NCBI GenBank assembly: GCA_965277855.1 | Contig: OZ255847.1 | Span: 2,728,001-2,792,000, forward strand | Reading direction: 5' to 3' | From: Bog-105 sp965277855 | Lineage (GTDB): Bacteria > Acidobacteriota > Terriglobia > Bryobacterales > Bryobacteraceae | DNA length: 64,000 nucleotides | Part shown: piece after piece, positions 7,736-16,138 of the stretch | Layout: the number at the start of each line of letters is the position of its first letter | How positions within the stretch are numbered: position 1 is the stretch's first letter | The notes under the pieces: generated by a model | Told to the model about the DNA's origin: nothing | Seen by the model: only the letters and a program-made list of their open reading frames with translations | The model's database searches: none | Translations under genes and position numbers: made by a program

Positions 7736-9111
7736 GCCGCCGACCGCAGCAGCTATGCCTGGTGCTAGTGTTCGCCGTCGCTTGTTCGATCAACCTGACC
7801 GCAGCTGTGGCGCCTCCCATTCCGGAGGCTGCGCAAGCCTCCCCTCATTTCGATGCGCTGGCGGCCACAAATGCGTGGCTGAACACCGTTCCGGCGGCAG
7901 CGCGCGCCCGTTCCGACGCCTATTTCGAAGGCGGCTACTGGCTCATTCTGTGGGATTTCCTGGCTATGGCCGCCGTGATGATTCTGCTGCTCGAAACCGG
8001 GCTCTCGGCACGCCTGCGCAATGTCGCCCTGCGTATTACGCGCCACGATTGGTTGCAGGCGTTCCTGTACTGGCTGCAATTCGCCGTGATCACCGCGGTC
8101 CTGCTATTGCCGCTCAATCTGTACGAGGGATTTTTTCGCGAGCATAGCTACGGACTTTCAAACCAATCGGCGCTCGCCTGGCTGCGCGATGCGGGAATGG
8201 GTTTTGCCGTGGCAGCCGTGTTGGGCGGCGTGGTGGCGAGTGCGCTACTCGTGCTGAGAAAGCGTCTTCCCAGGACCTGGCATCTATGGGGCACGGCAGT
8301 GGCGGTCGCCTTCATCATATTCGCAGCGGCTATCGCGCCGGTCTTGTTGATGCCGCTCTTTAATAAGTACACGCCGCTCAAAGACAGTGCACTCAAACAG
8401 CAGATCCTGAGCCTCGCTCGCGCCAACGGCATTCCGGCGCACGATGTTTATGAAGCCGATGCCTCACGCCAGAGCAAACGTGTCAGCGCCAATGTGAGCG
8501 GCCTCTTTGGCACCGATCAAATCACGCTGAACGACAACCTGCTGGCACGCTGCTCGCCCGGCGCCGTACTCTCCACCATGGGTCATGAGATGGGACATTA
8601 CGTGATGCATCACATCGAAAATGGCGTGCTCTTCGGGGCGGTGGTGATATTCGTCATGTTCCTGCTGGTGCGCACGATGCTTACCTGGGCTGAGGTGCGC
8701 TGGGGCGCTCGCTGGCAACTCAGCGGCAACGGTGACTTCGCATCGCTGCCACTGGCTGTCCTGATCTTTCTCGCAATCAATTTCCTGCTGACTCCGGTGC
8801 AAAATTCTTACACGCGTATGCAGGAGTATGAAGCAGACATTTTTGGACTGGATACAGCGCGCCAGCCGGACGGCGAGGCCGAGATCGACCTGCTGCTCGG
8901 AGAGTACCGGAAGCTCGATCCTTCGCCGCTCGAAGAAATCATTTTCTTCGACCACCCAAGCGGTCGCACACGCATCTATGCGGCAATGCGCTGGAAGGCG
9001 GAGAATCTCTGCTTGTTCGATCCTTCGCTGGCCTGCACAAACCGACCGGCCGCGCTGCCTAAACCTGTTCCCAGCGGCCTGATTCGCCCGCGCGCAGCAC
9101 CGCTTCAATAA
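7732..9111 (+). CDS. M48 family metallopeptidase (Ste24/CAAX protease-like)
   Basis: Integral-membrane zinc protease of 459 residues. The zinc motif HEMGH is at residues 285-289 and the third ligand is probably Glu367 in EYEADIFG. An N-terminal signal or anchor sequence and several membrane segments (about residues 75-95, 120-140, 165-185, 200-225, 310-330, 350-370) fit the Ste24 architecture. Bacterial members degrade misfolded membrane or periplasmic proteins; the actual substrate is unknown. It starts at a GTG overlapping the DUF6807 stop, and its last 53 bases overlap the convergent oxidoreductase. Confidence 0.85.
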   Translation: MSRRPQQLCLVLVFAVACSINLTAAVAPPIPEAAQASPHFDALAATNAWLNTVPAAARARSDAYFEGGYWLILWDFLAMAAVMILLLETGLSARLRNVALRITRHDWLQAFLYWLQFAVITAVLLLPLNLYEGFFREHSYGLSNQSALAWLRDAGMGFAVAAVLGGVVASALLVLRKRLPRTWHLWGTAVAVAFIIFAAAIAPVLLMPLFNKYTPLKDSALKQQILSLARANGIPAHDVYEADASRQSKRVSANVSGLFGTDQITLNDNLLARCSPGAVLSTMGHEMGHYVMHHIENGVLFGAVVIFVMFLLVRTMLTWAEVRWGARWQLSGNGDFASLPLAVLIFLAINFLLTPVQNSYTRMQEYEADIFGLDTARQPDGEAEIDLLLGEYRKLDPSPLEEIIFFDHPSGRTRIYAAMRWKAENLCLFDPSLACTNRPAALPKPVPSGLIRPRAAPLQ

Positions 9112-10075
9112 CACGCATGTTCGCCGCGGCGTCTTCCAGCGTGACGGCCACCTCCGCTTCGCCGCGAATGGCTTGCGCAAAGGCGTCCGCTTGCAAAGCG
9201 TATTGGTCGGCGATGGCAAACTCCTCCACCCGGGCGCTCTTGCCCGCCAGTTGCGATCCGTCGTCTATAAAAATCCGGCTCGGTTGGTCTGGCGGGATGT
9301 TATACGGAATTTCCAGTTCGATCCGGCCCTTCGTGCCAAACACCTGCATGCGTTGAAATGGCGCCAGTTGCGTAGCGCACGTAAACACTGCCTGCCCCGG
9401 CGAGAAATCGAGCAGCGCCGAGCTCAGGCGATCCGTCTTCATCTCCGGATCACGATCGATCAGCGCCGAGGCCCGCCGCGGTTCGCGTTCAAATAAAAAG
9501 CGCGCCATCGTGATCGGATAGCAGCCGATGTCCATCACTGCGCCCCCGCCAAACTCGGGTATATTGCGGATGTTCTTCGGATCGCGATTGAAGTAGCTGA
9601 AGACGCTCAGCACCGAACGCAATTCGCCAATGATGCCGCTGCGCACCAGTTCGCGCGCACGCAGCCACTGCGGGTGCGTTCGCACCATAAACGCCTCGCC
9701 GATCTTGACGCCGGTCCGGTCGCGCGCGGCGATCAGCGGCGCTACTTCGGCAGCCGTTAGGGCGATCGGTTTCTCACAGAGAACATGCTTCCCGGCCTCA
9801 GCCGCCTTTATGGACCAGGGCACATGCAGGTGATTGGGTAGAGGATTGTAGATCGCGTCGACACCCGGATCTCCCAGCAGTTCTTCATACGACCCGTATG
9901 CCCGCTTGATCCCGAGTTCATCCGCCGCCTGGCGCGCCTTCCGGACATCTCTCGACGCAATCGCCACCACCGCCGAATGCGCGCACTTCTGCATGCCCGG
10001 AATTACCTTCTTTGTCGCTATGTTGGCGGCTCCCAGAATGCCCCATCGGATCTTTTCAGTCAAGTGCGCAGACAT
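9059..10075 (-). CDS. Gfo/Idh/MocA family NAD(P)-dependent oxidoreductase
   Basis: Predicted cytoplasmic sugar or cyclitol dehydrogenase of about 338 residues. The Rossmann dinucleotide motif RWGILGAANIA is at the N-terminus. The family's cofactor and catalytic segment LCEKPIALTAAE (Glu-Lys-Pro) is near residue 97, and GGGAVMDIGCYPI follows, as in GFOR-type members. I chose the ATG at 10075 because the alignable domain begins directly after it; a GTG at 10093 is possible. The substrate is not predictable. Convergent overlap with the M48 gene. Confidence 0.85.
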   Translation of the reverse strand: MSAHLTEKIRWGILGAANIATKKVIPGMQKCAHSAVVAIASRDVRKARQAADELGIKRAYGSYEELLGDPGVDAIYNPLPNHLHVPWSIKAAEAGKHVLCEKPIALTAAEVAPLIAARDRTGVKIGEAFMVRTHPQWLRARELVRSGIIGELRSVLSVFSYFNRDPKNIRNIPEFGGGAVMDIGCYPITMARFLFEREPRRASALIDRDPEMKTDRLSSALLDFSPGQAVFTCATQLAPFQRMQVFGTKGRIELEIPYNIPPDQPSRIFIDDGSQLAGKSARVEEFAIADQYALQADAFAQAIRGEAEVAVTLEDAAANMRVIEAVLRAGESGRWEQV

Positions 10076-10134
10076 GCCCCCTGAGTTTCGCACGGCCTAT
10101 TCAACCTGCAACATTTCTCTGTTACCCTAAACCC

Positions 10135-10713
10135 GTGAAACTGTACGACCTCGATCCGGGCCCAGACCTTCCCGAACTCGTTCGGGTAATCATCGAAATA
10201 CCCAAGAATTCTTCCAATAAATACGAATACGACGGCGAATTGGGAGTGTTTCGGTTAGACCGGGCGCTCTATTCGCCCATGCACTACCCCGGAGATTATG
10301 GTTTTATCCCGGGTACGCTCGCCGAAGACGGCGATCCTCTGGACATTATCGTGATGGTGGACGAGCCGAGCTTCACGGGTTGCCTGATGGAAGTCCGTCC
10401 GCTAGGTGTTCTCAAAATGGTCGATGCAAAGGAAAACGATCAGAAAATTCTGGGTGTGCCCAATCGCAATCCTCGCTTTGAAAGTATCCACACGATTGAA
10501 CAGGTGTTTCCGCATATCCGGCGTGAGATCGAATACTTCTTCACGATCTATAAGGAACTGCAAGGCGCGAAAGCGGAGATGAACGGATGGGGAGGCCCCA
10601 GCGAAGCCCGCCGGGTAATTAACGACAGCCGCCGGGCATACCTGAACCATAAAGGAAAAGGCACTCGGGAAGAGATCGCAAGCGAAATCGAAACGGTGAC
10701 TAAAAGGTCTTAG
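10135..10713 (+). CDS. ppa: Inorganic pyrophosphatase (family I)
   Basis: Cytoplasmic Mg2+-dependent hydrolase of pyrophosphate, 192 residues. Family signatures are visible: EIPKNSSNKYEYD (substrate binding), MHYPGDYGFIPGT, and the metal-binding signature DGDPLDIIV with its conserved aspartates. The GTG at 10135 gives the expected N-terminus (MKLYDLDPGPD); the frame is open further upstream but the extra residues do not fit the family. The stop is interlocked with that of the convergent DUF2076 gene (shared TTAG). Confidence 0.94.
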   Translation: MKLYDLDPGPDLPELVRVIIEIPKNSSNKYEYDGELGVFRLDRALYSPMHYPGDYGFIPGTLAEDGDPLDIIVMVDEPSFTGCLMEVRPLGVLKMVDAKENDQKILGVPNRNPRFESIHTIEQVFPHIRREIEYFFTIYKELQGAKAEMNGWGGPSEARRVINDSRRAYLNHKGKGTREEIASEIETVTKRS

Positions 10714-11435
10714 GAGAAATTATCGTCGGAACCGCCGTCGAATCCACCGCTGTCGTCAGTATCCAGGCCTGCGTCGTCGAACTGGGAGCTATCGTCTGGC
10801 GAACTCGACGAGTCGTCCAGATTGCTGCTATCGACAAAATTGCTGCTATCGCCGCCCTGCAAATCGCTGCCGCGGTCGCCAGGGGAATCGTAATAGTTGT
10901 TAACAACTTCCTCGGTCGGCGCCATCCCTCCACCGCTCCCGACGAATTCATTCCCCCCAAACATTCCCCCGCCGTGGTGCGAAAACATCGATTCAATGGC
11001 GCCGGCAGCCAGACTACCGGCGGCCACACCAGCCGCTGTTTGAGCGGCTCCGCGCAAGAAACTCCCGCCGCCAAACCCGCCGCCGCCAAACCCGCCAGAG
11101 ATCGGCGCAGCATACTGGGGTGATGGCGCATACTGAGGCGCCTGAGAGACGGGAGGCTGGCTGTAGCCACCCGGCTGCGATTGTCCCAGCCAGCTCGAAG
11201 AACCACTCACCTGGCCTTGCGAGGTGCGATTCTGCAACTCCTGAATCTGCTGCTGCGCGCGTTCGAGCGCCATGTTTTGAACCATCACTGTCTGCGTCAT
11301 CAGGTAGAGCGCATCTGGGCGGCTGCCGATTTTCGTTCGAATCAGTTCTTCGGCTTCCGCGTCCCGCGCCGGGGCAGGCATTTGCGCGATCCGGTTCGCA
11401 AAGTCGGTCAGCATATTCTTTTCTTCTGGCGTCAT
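10710..11435 (-). CDS. DUF2076 domain-containing protein
   Basis: A 241-residue protein whose first 80 residues match the DUF2076 pattern: MTPEEKNMLTDFANRI, a helical segment, and a coiled-coil (ERAQQQIQELQNR) after residue 70. The middle is Gly/Gln/Pro-rich with a GGFGGGGFGGGSFL segment, then an Ala-rich hydrophobic stretch that may touch a membrane (about 130-150). The C-terminal 60 residues are very acidic (Asp/Ser runs). The family is described as a putative periplasmic ligand-binding protein, but no clear signal peptide is visible here. Function unknown. Confidence 0.75.
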   Translation of the reverse strand: MTPEEKNMLTDFANRIAQMPAPARDAEAEELIRTKIGSRPDALYLMTQTVMVQNMALERAQQQIQELQNRTSQGQVSGSSSWLGQSQPGGYSQPPVSQAPQYAPSPQYAAPISGGFGGGGFGGGSFLRGAAQTAAGVAAGSLAAGAIESMFSHHGGGMFGGNEFVGSGGGMAPTEEVVNNYYDSPGDRGSDLQGGDSSNFVDSSNLDDSSSSPDDSSQFDDAGLDTDDSGGFDGGSDDNFS

Positions 11436-11657
11436 AGGCGTCCTTTGGTCTCCGTCAGGTTGTTAGACGCAGTTTGGGCCCGCCTGGTTCAAACAGGCTT
11501 TATTTCAGGCCGCTTGCGCATGCACCTGAAAGCATGACAGTGTAAATAGTAGATGGTTCGCTGTTGCGCGTGGGGGGCTTGCTGACTTTCACCTTGTTGC
11601 GAGAGAACTGGGCGCCCGAAATGCAACTACTTTGGAAGTGAATCCGTCAGAAAGCTG

Positions 11658-12944
11658 TTGGCCATGTTGTTAGAAGCTACATCGACCCTGTTAGTCGATC
11701 ACGAGATTAACCCCTGGCAGTCTGCCGCCCACCGCTTCGATGAAGCGGCGGAATTGTTGAGATTAGATGATGGGATGCGCAAGGTACTGCGCTCCCCGGC
11801 CATGGAGCTATCGGTAAATATACCGGTGATTCTCGATGACGGCCGTATCGAAGTCTTTACCGGCTACCGAGTGCAGCACTCCATCGCGCGCGGGCCGGCC
11901 AAAGGAGGCATCCGGTTCGCACCCGATGTCTCGCTTGATGAAGTCCGCGCGTTAGCCGCTTGGATGACCTGGAAATGCGCCGTAGTCAACATCCCATTCG
12001 GCGGCGGTAAAGGCGGCGTCATCTGCGAACCGCAGCTACTGAGCGAAGGCGAACTCGAACGCATCACCCGCCGCTATACCGCCGAAATCTGTGAATTTAT
12101 CGGCCCGGAACGGGATGTCCCGGCGCCCGATGTAAATACCAACGAACAGACTATGGCTTGGATCATGGACACCTACTCCATGCATATGCGCCACACCGTA
12201 ACCGCGGTGGTGACGGGTAAGCCGCTCGAACTGGGTGGCTCGCTGGGTCGGCCGGAAGCTACCGGTCGGGGCTGCATGATCGTCACGCTGGAGGCTTTGA
12301 AGCTGTTTCGGATGATGCCCGAAAATACCCGCGTTATCATCCAGGGCTTCGGCAACGTCGGCGGCATGGCTGCCCGCCTGATGAGCCGTGCAGGCTTCAA
12401 AGTTACCTGCATTATCGAGCACGATGGCGCGGTTTATAATCCTCACGGACTCGACATAGAGGCACTGCTCCGATACCGACGTGACACCGGATCCATCGTC
12501 GAATTTCCAGAAGCCGAAGACGTCGACAAGAATGACGCGCTGCTGATGGACTGCGACGTCCTGATTCCGGCCGCCCGCGAGAATGTCATCACCTCGGCCA
12601 ACGCCGACAAGATCCGGGCTAAAATTCTATGCGAAGGCGCTAACGGACCGACAACTTTCGTGGCCGATTCCATTCTGGCCGAAAAGAAAGTATTTATTAT
12701 CCCCGATATTCTGGCTAATGCGGGGGGTGTAACTGTTTCCTATTTTGAGTGGGTGCAGGACCGCCAAGGCTACTTCTGGAACGAGAAGATGGTTAACGAA
12801 CGTCTGGAAGAGATCATGGTCAAGAGCTTTACGGACGTGATCGGTTATGCCGAGAAACACACAGTAAATAACCGCACCGCAGCATATATGCTAGCGCTCG
12901 ATCGGGTGGCTGTGGCGATTAAAAAGCGTGGACTTTACGCTTAG
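11658..12944 (+). CDS. gdhA: Glu/Leu/Phe/Val dehydrogenase (glutamate dehydrogenase)
   Basis: Cytoplasmic enzyme interconverting glutamate and 2-oxoglutarate plus ammonia, 428 residues as expected for the hexameric class. The substrate-binding signature with the catalytic lysine is visible (VNIPFGGGKGGV, about residues 110-121), along with GPAKGGIRF upstream and the dinucleotide fold VIIQGFGNVGG near residue 220. The start is either TTG at 11658 or ATG at 11664. The approximately 220 bases upstream show no recognisable regulatory element. The stop is interlocked with that of convergent vapC. Confidence 0.92.
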   Translation: MAMLLEATSTLLVDHEINPWQSAAHRFDEAAELLRLDDGMRKVLRSPAMELSVNIPVILDDGRIEVFTGYRVQHSIARGPAKGGIRFAPDVSLDEVRALAAWMTWKCAVVNIPFGGGKGGVICEPQLLSEGELERITRRYTAEICEFIGPERDVPAPDVNTNEQTMAWIMDTYSMHMRHTVTAVVTGKPLELGGSLGRPEATGRGCMIVTLEALKLFRMMPENTRVIIQGFGNVGGMAARLMSRAGFKVTCIIEHDGAVYNPHGLDIEALLRYRRDTGSIVEFPEAEDVDKNDALLMDCDVLIPAARENVITSANADKIRAKILCEGANGPTTFVADSILAEKKVFIIPDILANAGGVTVSYFEWVQDRQGYFWNEKMVNERLEEIMVKSFTDVIGYAEKHTVNNRTAAYMLALDRVAVAIKKRGLYA

Positions 12945-13375
12945 TCGTTTTCCAGCGGGTTCACCCAGCGCAAACCCGAAAATCTTCGAAAATCGCGATC
13001 GGTCGAGGCCAAAGTCGCCGCGTTCTCGATGGCGATGGCAGCTAAAACCGCATCCATAGAAGCCGCGCCTGTGACCCCGCTACCCAGCATCAACGACTTG
13101 AGAAGGTGCCGATGCCTGGGGCCGGGATCGACGAGAATCACATTCGGCCAAAGTTGCCACTCTGCTATACGGTCAAATAGATCCTCAACGGAAACTGGAT
13201 CGCGCCATAAACGAATGTTTGATGCAACCCGAATGAAGGCCCAAAGCGTTAACCAGGTTAGGCCGATCGGTTCACCCTTCTTGAATAGCTGCTCCAACCA
13301 GGATCGTGCACGTTGATGCTGGATTGCACCTGGGTTTTGAGAGTAGATCAGAATATTAGCGTCTGGAATTACCAC
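12941..13375 (-). CDS. vapC: Type II toxin, PIN-domain ribonuclease (VapC-like)
   Basis: A 144-residue PIN-domain protein expected to cleave RNA with Mg2+. Acidic catalytic residues are visible: the first Asp in MVIPDANILIY (Asp5), a central Asp in ASMDAVLAAIA, and the C-terminal Asp pair in STDRDF. It overlaps the upstream antitoxin gene by 7 bases, so the two are translationally coupled. Its stop shares a TTAG with gdhA. Confidence 0.88.
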   Translation of the reverse strand: MVIPDANILIYSQNPGAIQHQRARSWLEQLFKKGEPIGLTWLTLWAFIRVASNIRLWRDPVSVEDLFDRIAEWQLWPNVILVDPGPRHRHLLKSLMLGSGVTGAASMDAVLAAIAIENAATLASTDRDFRRFSGLRWVNPLEND

Positions 13376-13626
13376 TTCCGATCTTCGCCTTCCGCGTAGT
13401 CCAGTAATTCATTGATCTTGTCGTAATTTAGACCGGGTATCAGTCCCATGTCATGAAAAGGGCGCACTTTGAACGGCGGCCGCTCAACCGGTTGTTTCCC
13501 ATTCGAAAGCGCAAAACGAAGTAGATTGTTTAAGGTCTCCCTGAAAGAATCACCTCGCTCCCGGCTTTCTGCTTTGACCTTGTCCAGTACGTCTTCATCC
13601 AGGGTGACCGTTGTTCTGATGCTCAT
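13369..13626 (-). CDS. vapB: Antitoxin, ribbon-helix-helix type (VapB-like)
   Basis: An 85-residue antitoxin. The N-terminal MSIRTTVTLDEDVLDKVKAE is a classic ribbon-helix-helix DNA-binding start, and the C-terminal half (PFHDMGLIPGLNYDKINEL) is the usual toxin-binding tail. It should neutralise the downstream PIN toxin and repress its own promoter. The start codon lies inside a 14-bp perfect inverted repeat, which is a good candidate operator. Confidence 0.85.
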   Translation of the reverse strand: MSIRTTVTLDEDVLDKVKAESRERGDSFRETLNNLLRFALSNGKQPVERPPFKVRPFHDMGLIPGLNYDKINELLDYAEGEDRKW

Positions 13627-13666
13627 GATGCATTCAGTTTAGCATCATGAGCATCGTTACTGTCAA
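13618..13666 (-). promoter_or_regulatory. vapBC promoter with palindromic operator
   Basis: A perfect 14-bp inverted repeat (GATGCTCATGATGC, 10-base loop, GCATCATGAGCATC) spans 13618-13655 and contains the vapB start codon. On the minus strand, a consensus -35 TTGACA (13661-13666) is followed after 19 bases by TAAACT (13636-13641) as a candidate -10, which sits in the loop of the palindrome. The ATG comes only 9 bases after the -10, so the mRNA may be nearly leaderless. Binding of the antitoxin here would block the promoter. Confidence 0.6.
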
Positions 13667-13749
13667 TCATCTTTCCCTCTTTTTTTTCCAGCCCGTCCCA
13701 GTGTATAATCCACTTGCCCTTCACCCCACTTGGAATTTCGAGTAATCGC

Positions 13750-15325
13750 ATGAGTTTCAGTCAATGCGCACGTTTTGCTGCGTGCTTTTCTCTGTTTTTT
13801 TCAGGGTTTACGCTCGAAACGCTTAATGCCGACACTCTCTCCACCTGGAACGGCGGTATCGGAACCTGGAGCACCGCCTCACAATGGACTCCCGTTGGTG
13901 TTCCTACCAACACGTCCGGTCACCGTTACACCGTGTCGATCGGTACGGGCATCGTGGGATTAGATGTAAGCCCCGTCATCAACTCTCTCGCCATCGGCGG
14001 CGTCCTAACAACTGACTACGCCACGCGACCGGCTTCTATACGACCTTGACAACCACAGGCAATGTGACCGTTAACCCGGGTGGAGTCATTGGAACGGATC
14101 CGTTTGCCGGTTGGCTGATTCCCTGATAGTAGGCCGCAACTTGAACAATGCCGGCAACCTGCTGCTGGGGGCAGACCTGGGGGTTACAGGAAATGTGACA
14201 AACTCCGCTTCGCTCTCCTTGATTGGGGGCCCCAACCACTCCTTCGATGCCGGAGGCACTCTGACCAACACGGGTACTCTTTCTTTCGGCCTGAATTATG
14301 CCGACTTCCCCAGCGGACCGACGTCGACCATTGGCGTCGTGGTAAACAAAGGCGCTGTTGTCATTACCGCAAACACCACCGTTACTCTGACGGCGCAGCC
14401 GAATGGCCTGAGGGATGTGGCACAAGGCACGTCCTGGGTGATCGGAGGAACATTCAATGCCGGGTCGCAGAGCGCGCTAGCCAATTTGAACAGCGTCGAG
14501 GGATCTCTCAGCTTGCAGAATTCCTACGCCATCTCGCCCAAGAACGGAACGCTCACCAACACCGGTACTTTCGGAATCGGCGGTCTGTATGGTCCAAGCA
14601 CCGTGACCGTAACCGGCAGGTTCTCGAATTCCGGCAATTTGGTAATTGGCGATCAAATTCGACCTGGTAGTGCCGGCAGCACGCTGGCGATACAGGGAAC
14701 TCTCATCAACCAGTCGAACGGGACGTTGCATGTCAACACACAGTCGTTTGAGCCTACCCCTCCTCCCGGTCAAGTCACGGCTCAACAATTCGTGAATTAC
14801 GGGACGGCAAACGTGGATCCGGGCTCATTGTCGAGTGCGCGGGAGCTGGATAATTATGGAACCTTTACCGACTTTGGAACGCTGCAGGTAGGAACGCTCA
14901 AATATGCGGGCGGTCAGATAAATGTAGCGGGCAACCTCGCGGTAGGTTCCGGGGCGGTGTCCGGGCAAGCCGGCTCCTATCAGCAATTCGGCGATGGCGT
15001 TCTGGAGTTTGGCGGGGTTCCGATCAATGCAGTGACAGCATCGCTGGATGGCACCCTGGATATTATGCTCGGCAATGGCGCTAAACCAGTCGGCACGGTA
15101 TTTGATATTTTGCTGGGAACGCCATTCACCGGTGCCTTTTCGAACGTTGAGGGATCGATTTTCGATAACGGTCGCCAGAGATACGTTCTCGATTACGACC
15201 ACGCCGATTCGATCGTTTCGCTGACCGTCGCGAACAATACAACGCCTGAGCCGGGCTCGGCCTTTCTGTTGACACTCGGGATCACGGCCATTGCCGGACT
15301 GGTTTGGCGGAAGCAAAATAAGTAG
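13750..15325 (+). pseudogene. PEP-CTERM exported repeat protein, interrupted by two frameshifts
   Basis: The 5' part (from the ATG at 13750) encodes a signal peptide and the typical start of acidobacterial beta-helix-like proteins (STWNGGIGTWSTASQWTP). The frame then shifts near 14015-14035 into a second frame (FYTTLTTTGNVTVNPGG) and again near 14100 into a third that runs to 15325. Both shifts look like single-base losses. The third part has Asn/Gly/Thr-rich repeats (SLIVGRNLNNAGNLLLGA) and ends in a PEP-CTERM sorting signal (PEPGSAFLLTLG, membrane helix, WRKQNK). An intact gene would give about 525 residues. It is a recent pseudogene or carries sequencing errors; a shorter protein from the TTG at 14111 would lack a signal peptide. 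Confidence 0.7.
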
Positions 15326-15340
15326 GCTTTATCACCTCTA

Positions 15341-16051
15341 TTACTTCGCTACCGAACGAGGCTTGGCCGTGTTCTCGCATACAACTTGGATCGTCGCTGC
15401 CCTTTCCTTACACACCGGCGGCCCGCCTCTTCCATCTCCCTTTGTCCGGTCGTCCCAGTAGCGAATTAAAAGTCTGGAGTTGTCGAGCCAGCGAACTTCC
15501 GGCGATGCTGGCCGTAAACCAAACCCCCAATCGCCCAAGCCGGAGTAGACGTTTTCTGCAAAGGGTATCCAGTTCCGCCGCAGGTCGACCGGTCCGTAAT
15601 CGTCACCCAGGGCGCCTTGCAAAGCAAACCAAAGCAACGCCACGTGTTTACCATCGGGCGAGTAGAGTGGCGGCGCGTGTCTAACACCAGCTGATTCGAA
15701 GACGCACATACCCAGGAAAAATAGTCCGGTCGGAATCAGTAGCAGGGAACTGATGGCTTTGACCGAGATCCGCGCCCAACGCAGCCTGATGCCACCAGAG
15801 AAAATTAGCGAGAGCAGAGGCAAGAACGGGAGCAACGCGAACGCGAGGAAACGCCACAAGTCTGTGATGTCAATTGAGCCTGTGGGCAGCGAAAGTAAAA
15901 GCAGGAGAGCGCTGAGGATAGCAAACAAGTAGGTGAGCGCCATCATCAACCGTCTAAGCGAGCGGCGCTTCAGACGTCTAATTGGCTGCAGAGCAAGCCA
16001 AGCACCGATGGGAACCAGGGCGAAGATCAAAAAAGGACCTGCTTCCGCCAA
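15341..16051 (-). CDS. Hypothetical membrane protein with C-terminal extracytoplasmic domain
   Basis: About 236 residues from the TTG at 16051, which has an AGAGGAA about 10 bases upstream. An ATG at 16138 would abut the divergent mutS start and adds a poorly convincing segment. Four hydrophobic helices fill the first 130 residues, followed by a domain with the pattern YSPDGKHVALLWF and RWLDNSRLLIRYWDD, reminiscent of a single beta-propeller-like blade. I do not recognise a family. Divergent from mutS. Confidence 0.6.
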   Translation of the reverse strand: MAEAGPFLIFALVPIGAWLALQPIRRLKRRSLRRLMMALTYLFAILSALLLLLSLPTGSIDITDLWRFLAFALLPFLPLLSLIFSGGIRLRWARISVKAISSLLLIPTGLFFLGMCVFESAGVRHAPPLYSPDGKHVALLWFALQGALGDDYGPVDLRRNWIPFAENVYSGLGDWGFGLRPASPEVRWLDNSRLLIRYWDDRTKGDGRGGPPVCKERAATIQVVCENTAKPRSVAK

Positions 16052-16138
16052 GGTCAGATGGATTCCTCTCTCACAATTCTCCTCTCTTCCCAAACGGCTC
16101 GTTCGCCTGTAAACTGAGAGTTTGCCGCGTCCGCCCAA

